Part shown: one piece after another, positions 12,376-24,297 of the stretch
Layout of the letters: each line of letters opens with the position of its first letter
Position numbering within the stretch: position 1 is the first letter of the stretch
Origin: Umbelopsis ramanniana AG
Taxonomy: Eukaryota > Mucoromycota > Umbelopsidomycetes > Umbelopsidales > Umbelopsidaceae
Assembly (NCBI RefSeq): GCF_025399195.1
Contig: NW_026252088.1
Span: 1-64,000, forward strand
Reading direction: 5' to 3'
DNA: 64,000 bases
The notes under the pieces: model-generated
Databases searched by the model: none
Seen by the model: only the letters and a program-made list of their open reading frames with translations
Told to the model about the DNA's origin: nothing
Program-made: the position numbers and the translations under genes

Positions 12376-13061
12376 TTACAAAGCTCTGTTCTTGACAAGA
12401 GCCATCTCAACAGCTGCCGAACCCCAGTCCTCACCGTGGTTGTGGCCATTGGGAACCAAACCTGCTCTGTTATGGGCTTGCTCATCGTTCAAGCAAGTAA
12501 GAACACCAAAAATGACAGGGATATTGGAGTCCAATCCGACGCGCATAATGCCTTGAGACACGGCTTCGCAAATGTACTCAAAGTGCATAGTGCTACCCTT
12601 GATGAGAACACCAACGCAAATAACAGCATCGAACGCGCCTTTCTTAGCCTTCTTGGCTCCTGGATTGGGAGAATCGGGCTTCTTGTCAGCAGAAGTAGTC
12701 AGTTCACCAAGGAGATCAGTGGCACTGGCAAGTAAATCGCCGCTGGCACTTGAACCTTGAGCTTGAGCAGATTGAATCAAAGCCTTGGCAGCAAAAGGCA
12801 ATTCGTATGCACCTGGGACAGATTCCTGTTGTATGGGTGAATAAGACGTTTCCATTACGGCGGCAACATGATCGATAAGGTACTTACAATGACAATGTTC
12901 TCTGCGAGGACATTATGCTTAGAGATCATGGTCTCCTTGGCACCCTTGACCAAGGCTTCAACGATGGGAAGGTTCCATCGGGTATGTACAATAAGGACGC
13001 GAAGGTTTGATCCGTTCAGTTCCTTGTCAGAAGGGGTGACGCCCTTTTCGAAATGCTCCAT
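12376..13061 (-). CDS. RIB4: 6,7-dimethyl-8-ribityllumazine synthase with a long internal insertion
   Basis: Riboflavin biosynthesis: it condenses 5-amino-6-ribitylaminouracil with 3,4-dihydroxy-2-butanone 4-phosphate to form lumazine. Exons: 13061-12888 and 12825-12376, 207 residues. Family signatures are RVLIVHTRWN near the N-terminus, ESVPGAYELPFAAK at the substrate site, GVLIKGSTMHFEYI with the conserved His, and GVLTCLNDEQAHNRAG near the end. Most lumazine synthases are about 150-170 residues. The extra length is a low-complexity Ser/Ala/Lys-rich block at about residues 78-118, between the PGAYELP helix and the FDAVICVG strand. This position could add a surface loop to the icosahedral or pentameric enzyme. 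Transcribed divergently from the methyltransferase gene at 13636. Confidence 0.95.
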
Positions 13062-13635
13062 ATTGTTTTGTTGCGAAAGGTAGCTCTGTCAAGAAACTTA
13101 AAAATAACGTGAAGTTCAGTCGGAAGTAAATTTGGAGATGTAATTTTGCGGAGAGCTACTCTTCACTCGAAGCCTGGCCCGATTTCAATAGAGCTTGCAG
13201 CTTCAATTTTTCACCGATAAATTGAATAAATTTCTTTATTGACGTTTTTGCATACATTAATACTGGCACTTTGATATAAATTAAGGTGTACTTCGTACAG
13301 ATTTAAAAATACGGCCACTTCCTCTGAGCGTATTTGCAGTTGTGTTACGTTGTCTATTGTTAAGCATAGAATACCATTGAGTGCAGTTTGTGACCAACAA
13401 CAAGGTAAATTACGCAGTGATTGAAGTTATTTAGTTATTATATTTCCAAAAACTTTAGCTGTGTATCTCTCTACAGCCATGATGGTTCATGTCTCAGTAA
13501 CAGCGTCGCTGTATGAGAACATACATGGAATGTTTAAGAGGGGGCCAGTGGCTTGGATTCAAGACAAAATTTACCAACAGCACGATCGAACTCAACAGTT
13601 TAACAAAGGTCATAGCAACAATCTCGGTGTCAAAC
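13062..13635. promoter_or_regulatory. Divergent promoter region of RIB4 and the EFM4-like gene
   Basis: The 574 bases separate the two start codons. I see no clear TATA box or repeat. A short open frame at 13461-13733 overlaps the EFM4 start and has no coding character. Confidence 0.4.
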
Positions 13636-14508
13636 ATGGAAGGCGGAGAGTTCAAGGCATCCCAACTGGGAACAAAGCAATAGTAAGGCATTTACTGGAG
13701 TACTCTTACGTTACATTCTGTTATTTACTCTGATTTCCTCCCGAAGCTGGGATTCCATGTATGTTCGCGAAAATGTCAACTTTGAAGAAATTGGCGACAT
13801 TGGCGAAGTTTGGTAAGCTACTGTAGATATCGCTATTGCCACCAACTCTGTATTTATAAACTGACATGAATTGTTATTCTAGGTTTGGCGAAGACAGCGT
13901 GGAAAAGATGGTAGACTGGGTGACAGACAACATTGAACCAAATACCAAATCAATCATTGATCTAGGATGCGGCAATGGGCACCTTCTTTTGGCCTTGGCA
14001 GAAAACGGCTTCCAAAATCTTTATGGTATTGATTACTCGCCTTCCGCAGTTCAATTGGCTAAATCAGTGGCAAAGCAGAGAGATATGGAGTACATTCAGT
14101 ACCAGACAGTGGACTTTCTTAATGAAGATGACTGGAGACAGTCAGCTGTCTACGATATAGTATTGGATAAGGGTACATATGATGCTATTTGCTTAGATCC
14201 TGCTCAGGAAGAAGCCAAGCAGAAAGGAGAAGAAGGACCAAAAGAGCGTTATGTTGAAAAGGTGCGACAAATGATGGGAACTGAAGGCAGTTTTCTGATC
14301 ACTAGCTGCAATTGGACTCGAGAAGAATTGATTCGAGATTTCGGAAAGTGTAAGTAGTCTCTATCATGAATAATTTTTATGTTGAGATATTGACCTTTAT
14401 ACTCGTTAACTAGATTTTGAGTACTCCTCACATGTCAAATACCCAACATTTTCATTTGGCGGCCAGACTGGTTCCAAGATATGTACAGTAGCGTTCACCC
14501 CTAAATAA
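13636..14508 (+). CDS. EFM4: EEF1A lysine methyltransferase (EFM4/METTL10 family)
   Basis: A SAM-dependent class I methyltransferase of 224 residues that is expected to methylate a lysine of translation elongation factor 1A. Exons: 13636-13682, 13747-13812, 13883-14349, 14414-14508. The N-terminus MEGGEFKASQLGTKQYWDSM matches the family start. Motif I (SAM binding) is IIDLGCGNGHLLLALAENG and the next acidic strand is LYGIDYSPSAVQLA. The family motif VLDKGTYDAICLD follows, then SCNWTREEL, and the C-terminus YPTFSFGGQTGSKICTVAF is typical of METTL10/See1. The start is fixed by the first exon, which joins in frame to WDSM. Cytosolic. The exact substrate is inferred from the family. Confidence 0.9.
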
Positions 14509-14721
14509 TAATAATAAATCAAACAAGATATAGATTAGTACAACAGTTTTTAAATAAGTCAGTTCCAGTCATTTCTACAGCATAGAGAGGTGACAACAGT
14601 TGTTTGCTAATCACTCCCACACGCGACTAGGGCATAAAAATTTTAAGAGTCTACCGGACAATCAATGTTAGGGCCACTTCTGTGCTGAGCAAACCTGAAC
14701 ATATTAGTCGAACTAACGTCA

Positions 14722-16616
14722 ATGTCCTTCATCTCACCTATTTGCCGCGCACGAATGGCCACGGCTGCCAGATCAGTGAAGTCGACGGCAAGGTTGCTCC
14801 ACCAAGACTCACACAATGCATTGCGTCGTTTCACACCGCTCCAAACCCTGGCACCTTCATTCAGCATGAATGGAAGCAACATCATACCTATGACAGAGCC
14901 TTCGCAATTCTACACCAATCTCAAGGTATGCAAATTATTAACGCGATACATAAATTATTGGTGATACTGACTACAGAAATGAATCCTTTTAAACTTTCCA
15001 GGATCATATTTTGTCGGCGAAGGAGCGAATTTTTATCGCGGCGCTCTACATTGGAAGCTCGGAACAAGAGTTGGTATGTTCAGCCGATTCACGATAGAAG
15101 TGATAAAGCCAATTACCTTTTATCACAAACGTTATTGAAAGTATATTTCATTCTAGGTCGATACCATTCATACAGCACTTTCAAAATCCAATTCTCTTAA
15201 AGTACACATCTTGATTGATTGTCTGAGAGGCACTCGAGCATCGAAGCAACAATCTTCAGCGACCTTACTTTTACCTCTGGTAGAAAAGTACCCAGATCAA
15301 GTGCAGATTTCACTCTACCACACACCCGATTTGACTGGCCTCTTGAAGAAAGCACTTCCTCAGCGATTTAATGAAAGCATTGGCCTGATGCATTTGAAAG
15401 TATATGGCTTCGATGACAATGTGATGCTTAGCGGGTACGTGGCGTTTCCTCTGCTATATAGGTCACTTTTACCAATACATCGTACTCATATTACCTCTCT
15501 AGCGCGAACCTGAGCACCGACTACTTCACTAATCGACAGGATCGATATATAAAGTTTGGCGACACGAAAGACCTGTCAAATTATTACTGCGATCTCCTGG
15601 AAACGGTTGGTTCCTTTTCATACAAGCTACGACCACCAGTTAAAATGGGCGGACCAGCGGCCCCGTATAGCCTTCTTTTGGAAAATACAGCCGACCCAGT
15701 TAACAAGACGTTAGAATTTAAAAGTCAAGCTTACAAACGGATGCAGAACTTTTTGAAGAAGTACAAAAACAATGAGAACAAGGTACCAAGTAGTGACCGT
15801 GAACATGATACCGTCGTATACCCTGTCATTCAAATGGCACCATTGGGGATCCGACAAGACGAAAACACAACTCTGCGAATACTAGACATCATTCACGAAC
15901 ATGGCAAATCCGTAGAGAACAGTGGCTACTGGAATGTCCATCTTACTTCTGGATACTTCAACTTCACCAATCGCTATAAAGAATACATCCTTAGAACCGC
16001 CGCCAAGTTTGAATTCCTTACAGCTTCTCCCAAGGTATGTTACAGAGCCAAAGCAAACGCTAAAGGCGACTTCCTGGATCTTTTCATAACTGACATATCG
16101 GCTCTGCTGTTCAGGCCAACGGATTCTTCAATTCCAGAGGCGTTTCAAAATACCTTCCACCAGCATATACCTTAATCGAGCGCCAGTTTCACAGAGAAGT
16201 GAAGCGTCGCAAGAGAGAGTCATCCATCACAATCAAAGAATTTGAAAGACCAGATTGGACATACCATGCAAAAGGTATGTTGAGTGCGATATGTAAAGCA
16301 TGATTTGCATATATGTGTCATATAAATACGATGTGATAAAATTACAGGACTTTGGCTCTATTTACAAGGGGAAAAATATCCAGCTATGACCATGATTGGT
16401 TCACCCAACTTTGGCTATAGATCGAATGAGCGCGATCTGGAAGCGCAGGCTGTTGTCATCACGGAAAATGCTGGTTTACGCAAGGCCATTCATCAGGAAC
16501 TGGAACTTTTAAGAAAATATTGTGAACCGGTCACTGACGAAACTTTCCAAAGAAAGGAACGCTATGTGCCATATGGAGTGCGCATCGCTACGTCGTTTGT
16601 TCGGTCTATGCTTTAA
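14722..16616 (+). CDS. PGS1: Phosphatidylglycerophosphate synthase, mitochondrial
   Basis: The committed step of cardiolipin synthesis: CDP-diacylglycerol plus glycerol-3-phosphate gives phosphatidylglycerophosphate at the inner mitochondrial membrane. Exons: 14722-14925, 15002-15073, 15157-15434, 15503-16034, 16115-16274, 16348-16616; 504 residues. The protein is of the phospholipase D (HKD) type. The first HKD motif is HLKVYGFDDNVMLSGANLS; the second half shows TMIGSPNFGYRSNERDLEAQ. The N-terminus is basic and Ser/Arg-rich (RMATAARSVKSTARLLHQ), as expected for mitochondrial import. The stop codon lies only five bases from that of the convergent gene that follows. Confidence 0.95.
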
Positions 16617-16621
16617 ACCTA

Positions 16622-19600
16622 TTAGACATTTAGAGACTGTGCGAGGACTTCGACTATATAATATTTGTTTGCCATTAGATCTTTTGTAACTTCAACCTTA
16701 AAATTAAACCATGCCCCATACTTACACCATGAAACGCCGCTGCTTTTCGCCATCACCTCTAAACTTGTCGTGAGAAATCTCATTGCCTGAGAGTACTCTT
16801 CGTCGATCATATTGAGACCCTTTTCAAATGATTTCAAATATTCCTTTTCTACCGCTGCTTCATCACCGAAAGCATCGCTGCCATTGGAGGTTGTGTCGCC
16901 TTCCTCGTCTGAATCCAGTCGCGGGGGTATCGTCAATAACAAACTAGCATTATCAAAGTTGCGCGATGCTGGGTCTTGAACAAATTTCTTGAACAACCTA
17001 GAGAGCAGTATGGTCATATCCAAGACGTGTATGACAGCAGATCGGATTGACTGTGTCTGTAAGATGTATAGTATGAATCAATATAGCTTGTCACATTGGC
17101 CAGTCTATTCAGCAGATGCTACATATGATACGTATACATATTCACTTACCTTTTCATTCAACAGACATCGATCTACTATTTTTCTAACATAGTCGTCGTG
17201 TTGTAATACAATGTCGTCTACATTCACTAGCGTCGATAATTTTCGCTGGAATTGAACGGTTTCCGAGTGAAGGATCTGTTGGCAGCTTGTTAGTAAATAC
17301 AGTCAGTGCAATTCTTCAGAGTCGCAAACTTACTGTAGTGAGAATATAGCTGTGGATATTGTTGACAAACCAGATAAGACGTAACCTGACAGAGTAAAAT
17401 TTGGCCATGCTCTCACTGATGCCCTCTCTGGCGTTTTGAAATCTGCCTTTGAATACAGAGAGGTTTTCCATCAGTCGTTTGGCTCGTTTGATTTGAAGTA
17501 CGAAGGTACTGATTTTTCGGTACTCCTGTAGGGTCGATCTTCGCAAAAAGTTATTCACCGGACTAGGGAGCTGCATTCGCCAAGTTAAACGTTTTGTCAG
17601 TAGCAAGATAAAAGAGTATATGCAAGCCCACCTCAAAATCCACTTACCTGGTAATGTATAATGATGGACTCTATAATAGTCAAAGAGTTCAATGGTAATG
17701 TCTGTGATGCGGTAGCTAGCGTGGATAGTCGCACGCCTATCCGGTTCAAATTGACTTCGATGTGTACATTTTCTGCCAAAATATGCTTGTCATCTCGACA
17801 CGCTTCCAAGAACAAGGCGTTAATGGTACGGTCATCATACCAAGGCTTCCCTTCGTCCATCTGGATGAAGACAGATTCCGCAAATCGGTTCATTACATCT
17901 CCTTCAATCATCAGAAAAACGTTTGCAAGAGATTGAAGGTGTCTTCTCAAGTGAGCTTCTTTGTTCAGCGATTGCATCAACAATGTCGCCAAACGCTGGT
18001 ACTGAGGCTCAACATATTCTTCCAAGGTGACGGCAAAGGAATGTCGAAACAAGTCTTGCATCTGTACATCCTTTGACACGTTTGCCGAATCCTTGGCAGC
18101 AGCACTGTATGAATTTTGCTTTAAGCGGCTAGTGGCTGTAGACGGTATATGCGATTCCAGCAATTTGTCACTCGGTGACATTTTAAGTCTTGCTGCCCTT
18201 TCCTCTTTTTTGCTCTCGTTCTTCTGTTCTGCTTTGCGCAGTTGTGTGCTGAATCCGTCAATATGAGAATCAACAGCAAATTCAGTCTCTGAAATATCCA
18301 TTCTGATCATAAAGTTGACCGCTTTGCCGGCAAATATCAGCCTCGGAACGAAGGCATGCAAGCAGTCTGGGTATGGAGATGCGTTTTCCGTAATACGTAT
18401 TTGGAATCCATGTCTCCAGTATCTAGATGAATTGGCATTGATTTGAGTATTTCGCTGGACGAAGAACTCGGATGCGACATCCCCTGCCAATGAGCCTTCA
18501 AATATCCAATCGTCCATCAGGATACCGTATGGTACTATGGTAGAAAGAAACACTACTTTGAGCTTGTTGAAGGAGGGGTGATTTGACGACTGTGCGATAT
18601 CGAGATGATGAAACAGACTGTTGAGCAACGACACTGTAATGGTGATAGACTCGATCGCTGGAAGTTCGTCTTGCTGGTTTGGATGATAGTAAAGTGCGTC
18701 GCCTAAGCCAGGTATTCCGCTCTGTATGGCGTTGAGGCTGTGGTAAAATTCCAAGTCGTCTTCCATTGTCTGATACAGCTTTAGAAGCGATGGTCCTTCC
18801 TCACTCGTATCTCGATTGGAATACTCTATCTGCAGGTCGGATAATTTATGTTGCAGATCGGTCAGTAGACGATCTAAATGTGAAGCGAACGCTTGACAGG
18901 TTTGACCGAAACGAGTAGGAGGCGAAAGGCAGACACTTTTGTAAATGTGTTAGGGTATGTGGTTTTGATTTCCGCAACCTGATCATAGCACTTACGTTGT
19001 GTTAAGGTAACGGAGTCTGTTGATGGAATTGCCGTATTCACAGAATCTTGTTAACAGGTTATTGAGAGTTAGTATACTCATGTGCGGAATAGCAACTTCA
19101 GTTTTGACCTATCAATTCCAAATAAGAGTGAGAAAATACATTTGATAAAAGGGTAATAAAGCGAAACTATTACCTTAAACGTCAAGCTATCTTTTGTCTG
19201 CAAGGTTGGCGCATCGTCTTCCTCAAGACTTGCGCTATGTGGTTCAACCATTTGAAACAAAACTCCAGGATAGCCTTGTATCATAAACAAGACCTCTCGT
19301 ATGGCATCCCGCTCATCAATGTACCCTTCCGGATCAGCTGTAACTGACCGTATGTCATCACTTCGAAGTCGCAGCTCATTAAGTGATGGTGCTATAAATA
19401 TACTGTCAGCATTATACACTACCTTGAACCTCATCGGATCTCCATACTTACCAAGGGTGCACGGGTCTGAAAAAGCTTGCATTCCAACTCCTTCAACAAC
19501 TAACATTTTCATAAAATCATAAGTATAAATGGTGAGGGATACAACTTTAAAAGAAAACATGTATTCTTACTTTTTGCGGCCCTCTTTGATTCCTCGAGTT

Positions 19601-20543
19601 TCTTCGGCATCCAATATTGTTGAGATTGGAGAATAGAAACCGTTTCAACATCAGTCGGCTTATCGTATTCGATGTGACTCAAGTAGTATTTATTGGCTCT
19701 TCGCTGATCTTCAATCCTTGTGTTCGATGGGCTACGATCTCGTCTTTTCTGTGGTATATCGGATCAGTAATTACTCAAATTGAAAAAGATAAAACACAAC
19801 AACGCAGTACAAACCTTCTGTACATCAGATACGTCCAAATGCTCTACTTCAGCTTGTTCATCCATCTCGTCGTCGTCATCGTCATTGTCTTCTTCGTCTG
19901 TCGATAGACTTTCCCACTGCTCCCAATGCTGACCACTTAAAGGCTCCTCTGCAACGATCCTATCCCAAGTCATTTCTGATTCGCTCTCTTTTTCTTCATT
20001 ACTGCGTGGTTGAAACTCGGAGCTGACAGGATCTCCAGCGGCGTTGATCAACAACGACAAAATGTCAAACATCGAATGCGTCTGCGTATAGATAATATTT
20101 CAAGGTTAATTGAGGTTGAGGTGTATTTTGTGAAGCTTAATGTATCCATACGTTCTTTGATCCATCGTTTTCTTTCGAATTGACTAATTTATCCACGCAT
20201 GCTTCAAGATAGGTTGCCTTCTCTGGTTGATTTTTGATGTACAACTTTTCGATTAACCTGTTGATATGAAGAATATCAATACCGCAAACCATTTATAATA
20301 CATTTTCTTTTATATGCTCACCCAGAATATCTCTCTGCAGTATGTATGTTGTCTGTGCCGGGAAACCGATAGTTTTGCAATTGGCGTTCAATGGCTTTTC
20401 CGGATCGAACGGAGCTCGGTCGATCACGGTCCTATGCCAACAGTTAGAGACGAATGCGGAAACATTAGTAAAACCTTGCTATTCATTTCGCTTACTTTGA
20501 CAACCTCTCGAGCAAGTTGTTCGAGTAGACTGGACAATGTCAT
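16622..20543 (-). CDS. Gamma-tubulin complex component, GCP5-like
   Basis: A 1,045-residue Spc97/Spc98-family protein of the gamma-tubulin ring complex, which nucleates microtubules at the spindle pole body. Thirteen exons in reading order: 20543-20496, 20431-20322, 20257-20152, 20081-19815, 19748-19571, 19499-19452, 19391-19174, 19108-18996, 18935-17648, 17570-17334, 17275-17150, 17056-16726, 16689-16622; all phases close. The GRIP1-like motif reads REVLFMIQGYPGVLFQM, and the GRIP2 part includes YHYQ-type joining to LPSPVNNFLRRS. An acidic Asp/Glu-rich segment lies in the long N-terminal extension (19850-19900). The length and the N-terminal extension fit GCP5 (Mod21 in fission yeast) better than GCP4. 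GCP6 is the alternative. Confidence 0.85.
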
Positions 20544-20693
20544 GCCTCAAGCTACGGAGAGTACAACGACGCGTGGAGAAATGAAACAGCGCGGGAGTCG
20601 CCAGCCAAAATAATTTTTTGGCACGCGAAGAGCAATAGCCTTGTGAAGTCACAGTAAACCTGCAGTTTTATTTTGTCAAGTTCATTGCAGGTC
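20544..20693. promoter_or_regulatory. Short bidirectional promoter of GCP5-like and GatB genes
   Basis: Only 150 bases separate the two divergent start codons, so both promoters must share this stretch. No TATA box is evident. Confidence 0.45.
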
Positions 20694-23181
20694 ATGTTTC
20701 GCTATACGTTTCAGTATGCGACGAAAACAAGAATAGTTAGAGGCTTATGCTTCAGACGTGGACTACACAATCCTGCCAGTGGCTGGAATGCTGTCATTGG
20801 ACTCGAAATTCATGCTCAAATCGATTCGCAAACGAAGTTATTCTCTGGTATGAAAAATCGTATTCTACTATATCCTTTCAATTTATAGTTACTGGACTCA
20901 GTCCATCCCCTTTCATAGATTCTCTTACGTCGTTCAATGCGCCAGTGAACTCGAATATCTCCGTCGTTGATGCTGCCTTTCCTGGTGTTCAACCCGTAAG
21001 TCGAACTCATACGGCTGAGGCTTAAAATTTTATGGCATGAGACCGAGTCTACTGGGGTCTTACCATTGATTGCTATGTTTTTCTTTGACATACGTCTAGA
21101 CCCTCAATGAAAAATGCGTGGAACTTGCTGTCAGAACGGCAATAGCGTTAGGCAGTACAATCAACAAACGGTCGACCTTTGACAGAAAGCATTACTTTTA
21201 CCCTGATTTACCGCAAGGCTATCAAATCACTCAACATCACAGTATGTATCATAAGAAGAAAGTGACCTATGATCTGCAGGTTTCCTTAGAAGAAAATAGC
21301 AAGACTGAAACAGATAAAAGGGAATATCACGCAATCTATACTGATATGATTTTCATTTGTTGAATGTAGAACCGGTTTCTCAGGGCGGAGAGCTCGTATT
21401 AGCCACGCACGACGGTGTACCTGAGCCAATGCAAGTTCGAATTGAGCAGATACAACTGGAACAGGATACCGGCAAGAGCATACACGACATGCGTCCGGAT
21501 ATGACACTTCTTGACTTGAACAGAGCCGGGTCTGGGTTGATGGAAATTGTCACTAAGCCAGACATGAGGCATGTACCTATGGTAACAACGATTCCACAAG
21601 CGCCATATGGGCGACGCTAATTCTTTATTTAGATCTGCTCTGCAAGCCGGCCAATTTGTCAAGAAATTACAAGCTTTGCTTAGATGTGTTGGGTCATCCA
21701 ACGCTAACATGGAAGAGGTAAAAGCCAGCACCCACAGCCTCCGTAGACTTGTTCGTGACCATCAACTTAAAGCATATCTTTCCTTCAAGGGATCACTTCG
21801 GTGCGACGTGAACGTTTCTGTACATAAAGAGGGTGACTCATGGGGTACACGCTGCGAACTGAAGAACCTTAATAGCGTACGATTTTTGTCAGCAGCCATA
21901 GGTACGTCGCTTACTGGTGGTGGCGCCATCGGTCTGATATTTTTATCTAATTGTTACTTGCATGACTTGGCAGAGGCTGAAGTTCAACGGCAGATAAAAG
22001 TACTGGAGAATGGTGGTATCATCGAACAAGAAACGCGTGGCTATGATGTTGAACAAGGCAAAACGTTTCGTTTACGCGGTAAAGAGACTGCGCGTGACTA
22101 TCGTTACATGCCAGAAACCGACTTGCCGTCACTCATTTTGACACAAGTAAGTTGTTGTTGTTTGTTATTCGTACCACAGGACTTGGCTCTAAATTGGATT
22201 TGATTGATTGCATTTAGGAGTACATCGACGCCTTGCGTAACAGTATGCCAGAACTCCCCGATGCCAAACGGGAGCGATTAATGCAGCAATATAACTTATC
22301 AGATCATGACGCAGCGGTTCTGTTATCTGAATCGAACGCTGCTGAATATTTCGAAACGGTAAAGGACGCATCTTTTAGCTTGAAATGCTATAGCGTGACC
22401 TCATGACACTAAATACGGGAAATTGGGGAATAATTAGGTTTGTCAAGGAAGACCTCCCAAGCTTGTTGTAAATTGGTATGGAGGACCCACTGTGTTCTAT
22501 CAATTGTGAAGGACCTGCATAATAACCCTTCTCCATTTTTCGTTCAATGCCATAGGACAACACATGAATTATTTGGACAATTGGCTAGTAAAAACATTCC
22601 TTTCACTGTCAATCCTGTATCTACAGACCAACTCGGATCTGTACTAGACCTTATCCAATCAGGCTCAATAACAGGTAAGTCGAATGTTTGACAAGATATT
22701 GGGGGACATTATGCTACGGATTTATCACATGACTGAGTGGCTTTCTTCGACGTGATACATAGGCATGACGGCCAAAAACGTGCTCAAAATCATGATAGAC
22801 GAGGCCGGAAGTCGGCTAGCATCCGACATAGTGGAAGAGAGAGGTTGGAAAAAAGTTGGTGATGAATTGACTTTAAGGGAAATGTGCCAACATTTGATGG
22901 ATAAGAATCCCGACAAGGTAAGAACTACCTCATACGATGGTTTGCTTTTCGCCTGACGGGATGACTCACTAAGTTACCCTATCTTACAGGTTGCAAGTAT
23001 CAGAAGCGGTAACACCAAGTTGGCAACGTGGCTTATAGGTCAGATAATGCGAGATACACGAGGGCTAGCTGATCCAGTGACGCTGAACAAGGTGCTGGAA
23101 GAAGCTCTTGGCGTGAAATTAGATGATTTAAATAATGTTAGCCACAGTAAAGGCAAGAAATCCAAGAAGAAAGGACAATAA
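20694..23181 (+). CDS. GATB: Glutamyl-tRNA(Gln) amidotransferase subunit B, mitochondrial
   Basis: GatB (PET112 in yeast) is part of the GatFAB/GatCAB complex that converts Glu-tRNA(Gln) to Gln-tRNA(Gln) in mitochondria. Twelve exons: 20694-20847, 20919-20995, 21100-21241, 21370-21568, 21633-21717, 21790-21901, 21974-22146, 22218-22358, 22438-22475, 22556-22674, 22763-22917, 22990-23181; 528 residues. Signatures: [20 protein letters not shown] at the start, [46 protein letters not shown] and [14 protein letters not shown]. The C-terminal YqeY-like tail ends in a Lys-rich stretch. Intron 4 (21569-21632) appears to use a GC donor, the only choice that keeps the conserved reading frame. The start at 20694 is the first ATG, followed by a basic presequence. 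Confidence 0.95.
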
Positions 23182-24089
23182 AAAGCATGCAGCCTGACGA
23201 TATGCTTCAGCAGCAAAGAGGGAACAGAAAAAAAAAAAAAAAAAAGCAGAGCAGCGTAATTTGTGCCAATGTAACACCAAGCCTTTAAGCAACGTGGCGG
23301 TTGTAAAAGCTTACGGACCGCTGACGATGTTCCATATTGGGCAAACTAATGTGGAGTGAATCCCAGTCTGCGCTTGATAGAACATGTTCGGCGGGGAGAG
23401 AAGAAGCATAGGGCCACGCCGACAGATGCCAGGTTAGGGATTTCTGACAGCTTGCATTAGCAAAGAAGTCTGTAAAAAATTAGGAGATATGTCAAGCCAA
23501 TCATGTCATGCATCAAAACATCGGAAATCCATTGGTGTACTTATTTACTGTCACATCGTCGTACACCTTTGCCATCACAGAAATGTTACTAATACTTGCC
23601 TCTTTCGTTGCAATGCATGCAGCTTATTGGCGTCGCGGGATAATATTACTTTTTATCCTTTCATGAACACCTCAGCTTTTCTAGTTTGGATATCTGACAG
23701 TCCCAATTGTAGCAGTCAACTTTTAAGCGGATTTGCTTGCTTGCTTAGAGAATTTCTTTGAAATTTCCCTACTGGTAACCATCCCGGTAAAACAATATTG
23801 GGTGGCTGACGGGCCGAATTTAAAAGACAGATAAAACTTTTTTTTTTATATATCCAATGCAATACGCTCTATTGAAGGAAAACAATCTAGGTCTTTACTT
23901 GTATTATATCCCTAGTCATGCAAAATTGAAACCAAGAGAAGTAATATATTCTATAATTTTGGGTGGTATAAAGGAAAAAAACCATTAAAGGAGTTGGGGC
24001 GGGCTCTATCGGCGACCGGCGGATGGATGAAGGGACTGGTTTGGGGGGTATACGAATGCTACGCAAGTGGATGCTTCCCAAGGACATCT
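23182..24089. other. Intergenic region with a poly(A) tract
   Basis: The 908 bases hold an 18-base A run at 23228-23245, 46 bases after the GatB stop. Otherwise it is unremarkable. Short open frames here lack coding character. No terminal repeats or transposon features were seen. Confidence 0.5.
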
Positions 24090-24297
24090 TTATGTGCGAG
24101 GAGAGACGGGACAATTCTATACATACACGGTAAGGATTAGACAACAATTTCATTCCAGGTGGCAACGATCGGGCAAGACGACAACAACTTACTCTAGTTT
24201 GATGATTACGAGAACCGCAAATTAGGCATGTTTTGCTGACACCGTTAGCAACAGGAGATGCAGTAGTAGACTTGGTGTTTACTGGAGATGGAGACAT
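24090..24297 (-). CDS. Possible 43-residue zinc-knuckle protein
   Basis: Two exons, 24297-24193 and 24116-24090, join across a GTAAGT...TATAG intron. They give 43 residues that end in CLICGSRNHQTRNCPVSPRT. The motif C-x2-C-x4-H-x4-C is exactly the CCHC zinc knuckle and is completed only after splicing, which argues that the intron is real. The N-terminal part is Ser/Thr/Pro-rich. A TATA-like box (TATAAAAA read on the minus strand, 24381-24374) lies about 77 bases before the ATG. It could instead be the 3' end of a longer gene whose upstream exons I could not find in 24300-24970. The role is unknown; zinc knuckles usually bind RNA or single-stranded DNA. Confidence 0.4.

Noticed and set aside
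23228-23245. An 18-base poly(A) tract, as possible end of a retroposed copy
   Set aside because: No adjacent retro-element sequence or target-site duplication was seen.
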